Source of the DNA: an uncultured Bacteroidia bacterium
GTDB taxonomy: Bacteria; Bacteroidota; Bacteroidia; Bacteroidales; F082
DNA: 64,000 nucleotides
Assembly (NCBI GenBank): GCA_902786745.1
Contig: CADADR010000001.1
Location: 434,001 to 498,000, forward strand
Reading direction: 5' to 3'
Part shown: piece after piece, positions 42,401-51,215 of the stretch
How the letters are laid out: every line of letters starts with the position of its first letter
How positions within the stretch are numbered: position 1 is the stretch's first letter
Notes under the pieces: model-generated
What the model was told of the DNA's origin: nothing
Database searches by the model: none
What the model saw: the letters and a program-made list of their open reading frames with translations, nothing else
Program-made: the position numbers and the translations under genes

Positions 42401-45400
42401 TTCAAAAATCTTTCGTTGTCGTAGCAGACGAAGCCCAGATTGCTGGTAATGTGTATGGCGGAGGTAACAACGGTTACTGCACCGATGACACCGAAGTGTG
42501 GGTGCTTGGCGGAGGCGCGAATACACTTACCGTGAGTGGTTCCGTGTTCGGCGGTGCCAACCGAGCCCGTAGCGAGGCCAAGACAACGGTTACCATGAAA
42601 GGTGGTAAGGTTGTTGGATCACTCTATGGAGGTGCCAACGCATCTGGTGCAGTGGCGGGTCTTGCCACTGTGAATGTCGGAGGCGGTACCGTCACCAATG
42701 TGTTCGGTGGTGGATATGGATCTGCTACCAACATGGCTGCAGGCACTTCTGTCAACATCTCTAGTGGCACTATTAATAATAATGTGTATGGTGGTGGCGA
42801 AGAAGGTACCGTTGTGGGTAATACCAATGTCAAAGTCAGTGGTGGTACTATGAATGATGTGTATGGTGCTGGCAAGGGTGTTTCTGGGGCAACGGGTTCC
42901 AAAGCTACTATCACAGGCCAAACCTTTGTGGAAGTTACTGGCGGAACCATTGCTAATGTGTATGGTGGTGGAGAGAATGGTAATATTGGAGCAGAAAGTG
43001 CTGTTGAACCAGGCCTTTTTGGAACGTTAACTTATGATTTTGCTGATGGTACATTGGGCAATTGGACAACAATTGATGCCGATGGTGATAATTACAACTG
43101 GCAGGCTAGTACGGATTTCGATGGACATAATGGTACTGGTGTTGCCGCCTCTGCTTCTTTTATTAATAATGTCGGCGCTTTAACACCAGACAACTATTTG
43201 GTTTCCCCACGTGTGAATCTAGGTGGCAGTATCAGTTTTTGGGCTTGTGCTCAAGATGGTAATTATTCGCAAGAGCATTTTGGCGTGTTTGTTTCCACTA
43301 CAGATAACAACGCTTCTTCTTTCGTTTTGGTTAACGAATGGACATTGCCTGCCAATGGAAATAAAGGTCCTGAAGGAGTTTCACGTGGCGGTAATCGTGA
43401 TCAAGGCACATGGCATCAATTCTCAGTTAATTTAAGTGCCTATTCTGGTAAAGTAGGTTATATTGCCATTCGTCACTTTAATTGTACTGACATGTATTGG
43501 CTGCTTATTGATGATATTGAGATAATTGCTCCAGAGCAACAGGAAGTTGCTGTTGCTTCTACGGTTACTATCAATGGTGGTAATATCAGCGAGAATGTAT
43601 TTGGTGGCGGTGCTTTTGGCACTACTGATGGTAACACTGTCGTCAATGTGAAGAACGGCTCGGTGCATGGCAGCGTGTATGGCGGTGCACTCGGTGAGCA
43701 ACACCAAGTGTATGTAGCCGGTCGTCACACCGTCAACGTGATGGGCGGCCATGTTTTCGCCAACGTGTATGGCGGCTCGCGTAATGCCGACGATGCTCTC
43801 TCGTTTGAGCCTGGCGACTTCGAAACAGCTACCAACGAAGAAACTGTGTGCGTAGTCAACATCAGTGGCGGTCAGATTGACCAGCAAGTGTATGCCGCTG
43901 GTTTCTTCGGCAACTGCTTCGGTTCAGTATTTGCCTTTGTGGGTAAGGATGCCATCTATAACGCCCCGAACCATGTGGAAACTTTAGGCAGCGAGTCGGC
44001 TGGAGAGGAATACACCATCTCCAAACTGTCGATCACAGGTTCTGTTTGGGCTGGTGGCGACTGGGGTACCTTCGTGGACCAGTTTGGCGCTCCTACCATC
44101 TCTGGTAACTCCAACGTCTATGTCGATGGTAAAGACTACATCACCAACACCTCAGACAAGAATACTGTGGGTTACATGGGTATCGACGGCAGCCTTTTCG
44201 GCTCAGGTACATCCTGCGATGCTGGTAAGAAAGAACATACCGTGATGCTGCGCAACTATGGTCAATCTCAAAGCCCCTACAATTCCGCTACACGTAACTT
44301 TGGTTCTATTCAGCGTGCCGACTACATTGTATTGGATAATGTCCATGTCGATTTCTTAGGCCAAGGCCGTATCAACTCCCTCAATGTCACTGAGGTGTAT
44401 TCTCTCTATGAGGCTACTGAGGCGGTCATCGTGACTGGTGGTAGCACCCTCATCATGGATGCCCCTGTCGACCAAGTCATGACCTTCTGGAGCGCTTCGT
44501 GCAGTGATGTTTACACGGCTGAGTTGCCTACGAAACAAACCAATGGTACCTATAACAATGGTGATTACACAGTTGTCAATCCTTCTACATTGAGTGCCAC
44601 GCCTAATAAGATTCGTGTGAATGGTGGTAACTACATTAAGGTTTACCATGACAAGCAGATTGCAAGTGGCTCAGGCAACAACATTTCCTATGAGCCTGGC
44701 TATGGCATGCTCAACGGCTATGCATATATGATGACTGCCGACAACAACGAAGCCACCTGTGCATACGCTCGTCCGCGTTGGTGCGCCAACGACGATAACT
44801 TGTTCCATATCAATGATGTCACCTATGACAACCGCAACGATGGTGGTTGGGTGAGCTATGTCGATAGCGACAATGTGTTTGATTTGGAAGGTAATGAAGG
44901 TAATGTTCAGATGGCCTACGAAAACCACACTCCTGGCTCGAAGGTGGGTGAGGCCTACTTCCGTATTTGGCGTACTACAGGCCAGATCCACGAACGTGAA
45001 GGCGTTTTCGATGTGGTGGCTTATGGTAATAATGTGTTCAAATATGTGGATGTTGAGATTGAATTACCTGCATGGCGTGGCCATGATTACTATTATGCTT
45101 TCCAAACTAAGGGCACTGCGCCTGCTCTTGCTACCACCACTGATTACGGTCCGGAGTTGATGACCTATAATGCGGCTCTTTATGATAATGATGCCTGGAT
45201 TTATTACAATACCTCTACACATGCACAGGTTCTTGAAGCCAATACTGAGGCTCAAAATGAAATTAGAAGCAACCCTGATGTCAACTACGGTTTGGTCATC
45301 CTCAGTGGTGAAGGTGATGCCTTAAGCTCGCCCCAAATTGAAGGTGCCACAGCTCCTGCTCTGATTATCAATAATGATGCCGATGAATTCTTGGTGAAAC

Positions 45401-48400
45401 GTCAGGAGGGTGAACCTATCAATAAGTTCACTTATACTACCAATGACATTATGCCTACTGTGAAATTCCGCTTGACCTACAGTGACTTGTTGAGCTCCAA
45501 CAAGACTTACGAACCGATGTGGGTTAATCTGGTGCAATGTGACAAGAACGGCAATGTGAAAGACATTGTCAAGATCAAGCTGATTGTCAACACCTCAACC
45601 ATTGTTGGCCGTAACTTTGAGACTGAGGTTTATGCTGTGATGAACGGTAATGGCTCTACAGCTGAAGAGGCTCATGTACAAGTGGTGTTACCTCGTTTCA
45701 ACTTGAATGTACCAGGCGTTGATTCCCGTTTCACCGTTGAAAGCATTGACTGGACGCCTGCTACTTTGCCGACCAATGGCGGTGGTTCAGGTACGTTGGT
45801 AAATATTGCTGAGGGTGGTTTTGATAAGACCAAGTTTGCCATGGAATTTAGCATTTCCGATAACTACGATGGTACAACGGGTTGGAATGAGCTTACTCCC
45901 ACAGTTTATGACACTAGGGTGTTGTTAGGCCCGCCAGCGATTACACCTAAAGAAATGGGTACCACGGGTGGCCGTACGCAATTCTCATTTGACTTTAGTT
46001 TAAATTACAATGGACAAGAGGAATTAGAAGGAGTTGTCGCTCCTGAACTGATGGGTACTTTGGTATATCACATGAGATTTACCAACTATGGCGAGACCAG
46101 TACTCAATATCCGAATGGTTCTAAAGACTTCACGATTACCATCAAGGTGTATCGTCGCGGTATGGGCAACCGCTTCTATTTGGATGGTGTTAACGGTAAG
46201 AACTCCTATCCAGGTACGAAACCTGACAGAGCCATGCTTACTTTGGGTGCCATCTTTACCCGTTCGGGCTTCTTGCCTGGCGATGAAGTCTATGTGGTTA
46301 ACCAAGTGACAGCCGACGATGACCTCGAATGGAATGGTCTTACCCAAGGTGGTCAAGTGAAGATTTACCGTTATAATGGTGGTCATGAATTGTATGATGA
46401 AGAAGTCGGTATCATTGGCAACCCTGACAACGCAGCCTATACGGGTGCACTACTCGACGTGCCGAATGGTGGCCATATGATTATACGTGGTATTGATTTG
46501 GACGGTTATTATAATGATGGTGGTGAAGAAGGTGTTGAATACAGCACTGTTACTGCTACATCCCCGTTAATCACTGTTCAGAACGGCGGTACCCTTGAGC
46601 TGAATCAAGCTGTGCTCTTAGAGCAGAACTACAATACTTATGACGGCGGTGCTGTTTATTTGAATGACGGCGGTACTTTGATGATGAATCAGGATGCCTC
46701 TATCACTGACAACAAGACTGACGGCAACGGTGGTGGCGTTTATATGAACGGTACCATGATTGCATCTGACATGGTTAAGGTTTGGGACAACACAAATGGT
46801 AACGGCCAAAACAATGTCTACCTTGCCGGTGTAGATAAAAAGCTTCAGATAGGTGAAGATAATGATTCTGAAAACTACAAGGAATTGGCTTACGTTGAAA
46901 ATGATGCAGCACATTCCGCTTTCATTGGCTTGAGCAAGCCTATTGATTACTTTGTTGCAGGTATTGCTGAGGTGGTCTTTTCCAACGAGCTTGCCTGGCT
47001 TGATGAACCTCATGAAACGCAGGCCATTATTGTCCACGATGGCGAAATCTATAAGTTGGAAACGGGTGCCGATCCCAACATCCTGTATTGGATTGACACT
47101 TGGGTAACTTGGGTCACTTCGAAGCCCGAAGGCTTCTCCATTGATAACATCGACTCCGAAGAAGACCTTGCTTGGGTGATTTCTTTGGTCAATGGTGAGA
47201 ATGGCTGTGACCCCGACGACTTTACCAATAAAAAAGTGATCATCAAGAAAGACCTTGACATGCATGAGCATACTTGGGTGCCAATTGGTGAGAGAAATAA
47301 TGTGTTCAAGGGTGAATTTGAGGGTAATGGCTTTGTGATCGAAGGCCTCGTCAGTTCGCTCTACAGAACCGACCTCGGTATGTTTGGTATCACCCAAAAT
47401 GCCAATATCCACGATATGGTTGCCGTTGCCAACTTCAATGGTGTGGCCAATAACTATGCTACGGTTATCGGTACCATGAGAGGTGGTACACTCGCCAATG
47501 TTGAAGCTGCTGGTAATCTTACTGGCGATGACGAATTTGCCCAGAATATTGGCGGTCTCGTCGCTGTTGCCGAAGAAGGTAGCACCATCCATTCCTCTTT
47601 CGCTGTTAACACGATTGTAGCACAGAGAGACGAAACCACAGTTGGCGGTTTGGTTGCCGTCAATGGTGCTGACCTCTACAATAGCTACAGCAATGTGACT
47701 GTCACGGGTACGCAAGCTACTAGTATTGGTGGTCTTGTTGGCGTAAACAATGGTCATGTGGAGAACTGCTACGCTGCTATTGGTGAGCAAACCTTCCCAG
47801 CTTTTGCTTACGACAATAGCGATGGTGAGATTACCATCTGCTATGCAGACGCTTCAAACGGTTATGTTGGTATTCCTGGTAATGAGACTTCACTCACAGG
47901 CCACGGCCTCTATAGCGCACCATTGGATCGCAAAGCTATCGGTTATATGTATGACGACAACAAGATTACTTTTGCTGATGGACAAACCAACAATTGTGTT
48001 GCAACTGCGATTTCATACAGTGATGGTAAAATTAACAGATGGCCTGGTATGCTTGACGCTTTGAACCAATGGGTCAAGACGCACACTGGCTATACCAAGT
48101 GGTTCCGTCCGACCTCTGGCGACATCAATAGCGACTTGCCGATTTTAGGTTTCGACACCGACAACAGTTTGGCTTCTACTGATGGCAAGTTCTTGCGCTA
48201 TAGCTCCATTTATGATGGTGCCAACGGCCTCGACAATCTGTTTGCTAGATTTGATGGCAAGTCGGTCAACATGTTCCTCTATGGCAACGCCGTAGACGTG
48301 ACAAAGGGTAATGGTGACAACATGCTCTTCATCAATGAAGATGCCGTATTGCTGCAGAAGGAAGCCACTAATGGCAATGCTATGGCTACTATCAAAGCTA

Positions 48401-49782
48401 CCGTGGGCGTCACCTTCGATAACTCGAGCAAGAGCGCTCACGACTATTATGGCAACCTGCTCAGCTACGACTGGCACTTGATGTCCACGCCGTTGAGCGA
48501 TGCTCCGATGGGTACGACTTATGGAGGACAGGCTTTACATGGTGCACCTGCCAATATTTTGACTATGGTTGGAAACTACATGCCAAATGGTTTGCTTGAT
48601 CAAACTGAAGTTACATGGGATCTTTATACATACTATGAGCCACAGTACCATTGGATTAACTTCAAGCGTGGTTCTGATAGCCACTGGCACTATGATGACC
48701 CATATGACCAGATTATGTATACTAATGAAACGACCTTCACTCCTGGCCGTGGCTATATGATGGCTATCAGCAAGGACAGTTACCTGAGCAATAATGGTAC
48801 GCTGAACAACGGTGAAGTGCCCATGCCGCTGACCGTCTCTGGCACGCTGCCTGAGACGGAGCTTCCTTCGAAGGATTGGGGCAGCAACTTGGTGGGTAAC
48901 CCCTACCAGGCCTACCTTAACCTTTCAAAGGTTCCTGCCAAGAACGGCTTCTACGTTTATGACGCCGACAATGGAGTATACGGTCCTTATATGACGGGTG
49001 CATCTGTCAACCCGGTACTTCCGTCAGAGTTTATCCACCCGCACCAAGGCTTCTTCGTGGTGACGACAGTGGCTGATCCTGACTTCAAATTCACCTATGA
49101 CATGGCTACTGCTACGCCTAATGAGACGTCTTACTTCCGCGGTGAAGAACAACCCAGATATCCTGTGGTCAACCTCTTTGCTGAGAATGAGACGGGTAAC
49201 CGTGACCTCGTCATTATCGAGCTCAACCGCTCTGAATTGGATGGTGTCCGCAAGGTGAATAACCTGCGCAACGCCAACTTCAAGATTGCTGCCCACCTTG
49301 AGGGCACCAGCTACGGCCTGGTGTTTACGCCCGAAGGTACCGATCGCGTGCCGGTGCGCTTCCAGACCGAAGAGAGCGGCACCTTCACCCTGACCTGGAG
49401 CACCTATAACGGCGACTTCAGCAGCTTGCTGCTGGTTGATAATATGACGGGCACGATTACCGACATGCTGCGCAGCGACCACTACACCTTCGATGCCACC
49501 ACCGACGACTACGCCTCGCGCTTCTACATCACCTTCGCAGTGACCGACGTTGAGGAGTACAACGAGGGCGACAACGACTTCGCCTGGTTCGACGGCTCCG
49601 AGTGGGTCATCAACGGCAAGGGCAACCTTGACGTGGTCGACGTGCTGGGTCGTACGATCTACAGCACTCGCTTGACCAACGATCAGAACCGCGTCAACCT
49701 GAACAATGTGGCCAAGGGTGTCTATATGCTCCGCATAAGCGAAGGCAACAGCACCAAGGTCCAAAAGGTCGTGGTGAGATAA
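39403..49782 (+). CDS. Giant T9SS-secreted adhesin, 3459 residues
   Basis: The N-terminus is an extended signal peptide (cleavage near VVPAKAQ, residue 47; an ATG at 39445 would give a shorter one). Chitobiase/FN3-like units occur at about 204-270 (VRYTTNGSNPG) and 389-466 (IRYTTDGSTPS). A Gly-rich stretch with repeated NVYGGG/NVFGGG phrases (about 1010-1200 and 1386-1510) suggests a right-handed beta-helix. Between them, about 1205-1378, is a cleaved-adhesin-type domain (FADGTLGNWTTIDADGDNYNW; MYWLLIDDIEII). Later parts show polymorphic outer-membrane-like repeats near 2416 (GGAVYLNDGGTLMMNQDAS) and GLUG repeats at about 2567-2820. The last 80 residues are a T9SS domain (DVVDVLGRTIYSTRL, VAKGVYMLRISEG). 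It is probably surface-displayed and adhesive; the ligand is unknown. Confidence 0.9.
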   Translation: MNQIVTNPKNCKTIMQVKNHKLKARLVMRAAFLALCALIFVVPAKAQVYMHNGSSYVGTSGVKFYDAGGPSKGPDNYWLHWFSRNEFTYTFNPETAGNAIQVDFESFTAYTDNNGTNNAHALPGTYSMRLNDATLSVYEGTAVDPTKLITTLTGTIVDEFTIMSNGPITFHFDAVNAHTEEGWGATVKAIPATSYGLQKPAISMEACSDLIVLYPTTLGAQVRYTTNGSNPGTSSTLYEDPFSITYPTTVKAITVIGNQTCEGFADKTYNASDATPVPNANDALIERDGNTIIITPPAVPDHINETYGVIYTRAYNGGTPEDPDYLGNGNPNNVGTYVAPDGWNGAMPGKVHFEWTSPNTNFKFCIVAQTCAKQSAVIPYNFAKLQVPDPSITIEDNDNTGTATITWGENYVIRYTTDGSTPSTTNGTEVTTGTSVTVNGLAPGTTVRVIAYKVTDGAVDPNYDPSNVVTEMYLPGGGNSGTYGGIVILNDFEDHSWSYYSDATNPIRSLNPADVKITYYGNGKMYTSTGATPSGNLSDATGVKVGPSENEDTFIYLKTLERANGNAGTGNLAYTLIPNPFSVRPKFTSGGTTYYTGFYGWRVKSLNGVTINGYNVGSIIPAETEIQFVTNNSEGNEVEFEAVWARAYVVTSNTTNGLEASVGYERNFVYLSSNTTLYGNGLNVPVTYTTLDPATGAGTKRTITFGYSDNYNNYFNCRANTKFENATLSRAGENTYLNGQGNSLIIGRGITCSNAISRIYGYYGTIGGNVTINSFNLRIESGSFTRAYMFYGYRNTRTGSANTWKMTLGCDYDRAKKTNTNLTIAQQAEVAYNFNLTSANGTAKVTAMSGTFGSTGDNTELYMGYEANSSSYNTQAPRYLEVLGGVFQGGIAGGIERGVSATTLTLNMRIKGGTINQYLYGSGQHSTAYGSRKTVITGGTFTDWVAGGCYGTDNSTDENGVTEGNTYIYFGGNAKQTDSGEGVFGSGYGNYATADNRYTVQKSFVVVADEAQIAGNVYGGGNNGYCTDDTEVWVLGGGANTLTVSGSVFGGANRARSEAKTTVTMKGGKVVGSLYGGANASGAVAGLATVNVGGGTVTNVFGGGYGSATNMAAGTSVNISSGTINNNVYGGGEEGTVVGNTNVKVSGGTMNDVYGAGKGVSGATGSKATITGQTFVEVTGGTIANVYGGGENGNIGAESAVEPGLFGTLTYDFADGTLGNWTTIDADGDNYNWQASTDFDGHNGTGVAASASFINNVGALTPDNYLVSPRVNLGGSISFWACAQDGNYSQEHFGVFVSTTDNNASSFVLVNEWTLPANGNKGPEGVSRGGNRDQGTWHQFSVNLSAYSGKVGYIAIRHFNCTDMYWLLIDDIEIIAPEQQEVAVASTVTINGGNISENVFGGGAFGTTDGNTVVNVKNGSVHGSVYGGALGEQHQVYVAGRHTVNVMGGHVFANVYGGSRNADDALSFEPGDFETATNEETVCVVNISGGQIDQQVYAAGFFGNCFGSVFAFVGKDAIYNAPNHVETLGSESAGEEYTISKLSITGSVWAGGDWGTFVDQFGAPTISGNSNVYVDGKDYITNTSDKNTVGYMGIDGSLFGSGTSCDAGKKEHTVMLRNYGQSQSPYNSATRNFGSIQRADYIVLDNVHVDFLGQGRINSLNVTEVYSLYEATEAVIVTGGSTLIMDAPVDQVMTFWSASCSDVYTAELPTKQTNGTYNNGDYTVVNPSTLSATPNKIRVNGGNYIKVYHDKQIASGSGNNISYEPGYGMLNGYAYMMTADNNEATCAYARPRWCANDDNLFHINDVTYDNRNDGGWVSYVDSDNVFDLEGNEGNVQMAYENHTPGSKVGEAYFRIWRTTGQIHEREGVFDVVAYGNNVFKYVDVEIELPAWRGHDYYYAFQTKGTAPALATTTDYGPELMTYNAALYDNDAWIYYNTSTHAQVLEANTEAQNEIRSNPDVNYGLVILSGEGDALSSPQIEGATAPALIINNDADEFLVKRQEGEPINKFTYTTNDIMPTVKFRLTYSDLLSSNKTYEPMWVNLVQCDKNGNVKDIVKIKLIVNTSTIVGRNFETEVYAVMNGNGSTAEEAHVQVVLPRFNLNVPGVDSRFTVESIDWTPATLPTNGGGSGTLVNIAEGGFDKTKFAMEFSISDNYDGTTGWNELTPTVYDTRVLLGPPAITPKEMGTTGGRTQFSFDFSLNYNGQEELEGVVAPELMGTLVYHMRFTNYGETSTQYPNGSKDFTITIKVYRRGMGNRFYLDGVNGKNSYPGTKPDRAMLTLGAIFTRSGFLPGDEVYVVNQVTADDDLEWNGLTQGGQVKIYRYNGGHELYDEEVGIIGNPDNAAYTGALLDVPNGGHMIIRGIDLDGYYNDGGEEGVEYSTVTATSPLITVQNGGTLELNQAVLLEQNYNTYDGGAVYLNDGGTLMMNQDASITDNKTDGNGGGVYMNGTMIASDMVKVWDNTNGNGQNNVYLAGVDKKLQIGEDNDSENYKELAYVENDAAHSAFIGLSKPIDYFVAGIAEVVFSNELAWLDEPHETQAIIVHDGEIYKLETGADPNILYWIDTWVTWVTSKPEGFSIDNIDSEEDLAWVISLVNGENGCDPDDFTNKKVIIKKDLDMHEHTWVPIGERNNVFKGEFEGNGFVIEGLVSSLYRTDLGMFGITQNANIHDMVAVANFNGVANNYATVIGTMRGGTLANVEAAGNLTGDDEFAQNIGGLVAVAEEGSTIHSSFAVNTIVAQRDETTVGGLVAVNGADLYNSYSNVTVTGTQATSIGGLVGVNNGHVENCYAAIGEQTFPAFAYDNSDGEITICYADASNGYVGIPGNETSLTGHGLYSAPLDRKAIGYMYDDNKITFADGQTNNCVATAISYSDGKINRWPGMLDALNQWVKTHTGYTKWFRPTSGDINSDLPILGFDTDNSLASTDGKFLRYSSIYDGANGLDNLFARFDGKSVNMFLYGNAVDVTKGNGDNMLFINEDAVLLQKEATNGNAMATIKATVGVTFDNSSKSAHDYYGNLLSYDWHLMSTPLSDAPMGTTYGGQALHGAPANILTMVGNYMPNGLLDQTEVTWDLYTYYEPQYHWINFKRGSDSHWHYDDPYDQIMYTNETTFTPGRGYMMAISKDSYLSNNGTLNNGEVPMPLTVSGTLPETELPSKDWGSNLVGNPYQAYLNLSKVPAKNGFYVYDADNGVYGPYMTGASVNPVLPSEFIHPHQGFFVVTTVADPDFKFTYDMATATPNETSYFRGEEQPRYPVVNLFAENETGNRDLVIIELNRSELDGVRKVNNLRNANFKIAAHLEGTSYGLVFTPEGTDRVPVRFQTEESGTFTLTWSTYNGDFSSLLLVDNMTGTITDMLRSDHYTFDATTDDYASRFYITFAVTDVEEYNEGDNDFAWFDGSEWVINGKGNLDVVDVLGRTIYSTRLTNDQNRVNLNNVAKGVYMLRISEGNSTKVQKVVVR

Positions 49783-49795
49783 AACGGTATGGTAA

Positions 49796-49827
49796 TTGTA
49801 GGGGCGAACCATGGTTTGCCCCTACAA
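49796..49827. repeat. Palindrome after the giant adhesin gene
   Basis: TTGTAGGGGCGAACC facing GGTTTGCCCCTACAA with one mismatch, 13 bases after the stop. A different palindrome family from the GTAGAGACG ones. It lies between the adhesin and its small companion. Confidence 0.85.
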
Positions 49828-49873
49828 GAACCCAACATTAACGGAAGAAATAACAAATAAAACCCAAAATACG

Positions 49874-50137
49874 ATGAAAAAAAGAATAATTGCAATCACA
49901 ACCTTGATGTTGATGGCCGTTGTACCCGCCATGTCACAGGTGTTCGTTCTCGAGGAAGATGATTGGAACAACAACAAACGTGGTCGCATTAGCGAAAACG
50001 ACTTTGGTGTCATGGTCCCTCGCGAGAATGTTGAGTACGACCAGTGGAAGCAGGCCCCTGCTGGAGAAGGCATCATGCTCCTCGCCGGTCTTGCTGGTGC
50101 CTACCTCCTTGGCAAGCGCAAGAAGGAACAAGAATAA
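49874..50137 (+). CDS. Small secreted protein with C-terminal membrane anchor
   Basis: 87 residues from MKKRIIAIT; the longer frame to 49811 begins inside the palindrome and is rejected. Residues 1-22 are a signal peptide (VVPAMSQ). The mature part is acidic and polar (VFVLEEDDWNNNKRGRISEN), then APAGEGIMLLAGLAGAYLLG (61-80) is a Pro-Gly-Glu motif with a transmembrane segment, ending KRKKEQE. This tripartite C-terminus resembles PEP-CTERM/exosortase-type sorting signals, though no exosortase is in the window. It follows the giant adhesin by 91 bases with no promoter found, so cotranscription is likely. Confidence 0.8.
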   Translation: MKKRIIAITTLMLMAVVPAMSQVFVLEEDDWNNNKRGRISENDFGVMVPRENVEYDQWKQAPAGEGIMLLAGLAGAYLLGKRKKEQE

Positions 50138-50172
50138 TTCACTGAACGGTTTACCGTTTTTTGATTCAATGG

Positions 50173-50203
50173 AGGCCTCCCCATACGGGAGGCCTTTGTT
50201 TGT
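50173..50203 (+). terminator. Rho-independent terminator of the adhesin operon
   Basis: AGGCCTCCC (50173-50181), loop, GGGAGGCCT (50187-50195), then TTGTTTG. It closes the adhesin-companion pair. Confidence 0.8.
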
Positions 50204-50213
50204 AGTATGGAGT

Positions 50214-50241
50214 GAGGTTCCCGCCGCGAAGCGGGAACCTC
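50214..50241. repeat. GC-rich palindrome with REPIN-type arm
   Basis: GAGGTTCCCGC and GCGGGAACCTC around CGCGAA. The arm matches the left end of repeat copy C (GAGGTTCCCGCTGCGCGGGA), so this may be a lone half of the same family. Confidence 0.75.
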
Positions 50242-50250
50242 ATAAAGTGT

Positions 50251-51147
50251 TTATTTCTTTTTCCTCTCCTTATACCAAAGCTGCCAGCTGTTGAACAGGT
50301 TCTGGAAGACGGAATAAAAGGCCAAGAAGACCGAAGCCAAGGGGTTTAGATAATGGTTGGCCATCCAGATGCCCATGGCGCTGTTTTTCTGCCCAAGCAG
50401 TTGCCCACCCGCTATGGTGTCGCCGTATTTGCTGCCTATCCATTTGCCTAAGCCGAATTGGATGATGCAGAACAACAAGGCCGAGACGCCGAGCCATAGG
50501 ATGCTGCCCCAGTTGCCCTTGCCGTTGAGGAAGATGAAGTGGATGGTCTGACCCAAAGTGAGAAACAAGGCCACCGCCCAGAGGTAGAAGGCCAAGCCCT
50601 TGTAACGGCTTAGGAAAGCGTTGGCTTTGGGCAGACAGAGTTGCAAGGCCAAGGCGATGAAGAAGGGCAAGCCGATGACGGTGCCGATGCGCCGTAGGAT
50701 GTGCAGAAACGATGTGAAGAAAGGCATGTCTTGGTTCACCCCGATGAAGGAGAAGTAGATGGGCGCCACCACGGAGATCACTAGATTGCCGATGACAGAG
50801 AAGGAAGTCACCGTGTTGCGGTCGGCACCCAACATGGTACTCACCACCGCCACCGAGGCCGCTACAGGACACAACACTCCGATAAACACACCCTCAGCGA
50901 TGATCTCGTTGACATGAAAGAGCCGCAGCAAGTAATAGCCACCAAGACTCACCACTACCTGAAACAGGATAATCCAAATGAACAAAGGCTTGAACCGCAG
51001 CTTCGTGATGTCGACGGCGGTAAAGGTCAACAGGATGATGGTGAAGATGATATAGGGGACCACTACGCTGAAAGCGGCACAGTAGTCGTGCAGCAACAAT
51101 CCCAGCACGATGGCGATGGGGAGGACGTAGCTCTTTATTTTTTGCAT
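50251..51147 (-). CDS. Bile acid:sodium symporter (BASS) family transporter
   Basis: 298 residues from MQKIKSYV; the upstream ATG at 51210 is behind the promoter of the divergent gene. Nine or ten hydrophobic segments are visible, with GVLCPVAASVAVVSTMLGADRNTVTSFSVIGNL (in part: CPVAASVAVVSTMLG) and the family phrase GQKNSAMGIWMANHYLNP. Members move bile acids or organic anions with sodium; the substrate is unknown. It may be expressed from the intergenic region shared with the nitroreductase gene. Confidence 0.86.
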   Translation of the reverse strand: MQKIKSYVLPIAIVLGLLLHDYCAAFSVVVPYIIFTIILLTFTAVDITKLRFKPLFIWIILFQVVVSLGGYYLLRLFHVNEIIAEGVFIGVLCPVAASVAVVSTMLGADRNTVTSFSVIGNLVISVVAPIYFSFIGVNQDMPFFTSFLHILRRIGTVIGLPFFIALALQLCLPKANAFLSRYKGLAFYLWAVALFLTLGQTIHFIFLNGKGNWGSILWLGVSALLFCIIQFGLGKWIGSKYGDTIAGGQLLGQKNSAMGIWMANHYLNPLASVFLAFYSVFQNLFNSWQLWYKERKKK

Positions 51148-51188
51148 TGAAATCCTATTTGGGCCTGCAAAATTGCGAAATATATCCG

Positions 51189-51196
51189 TATCTTTG
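51189..51196 (+). promoter_or_regulatory. -7 element before the nitroreductase gene
   Basis: TATCTTTG, 19 bases before the ATG at 51216, supporting that start over the in-frame ATG at 51147. Confidence 0.55.
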
Positions 51197-51215
51197 TCGC
51201 CCAAACGCAAATATC

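Noticed and set aside
46618..47790. 390-codon open frame antisense to the giant adhesin.
   Set aside because: Low-information translation with no motif; explained by the codon bias of the Gly/Asn/Asp-rich gene opposite.
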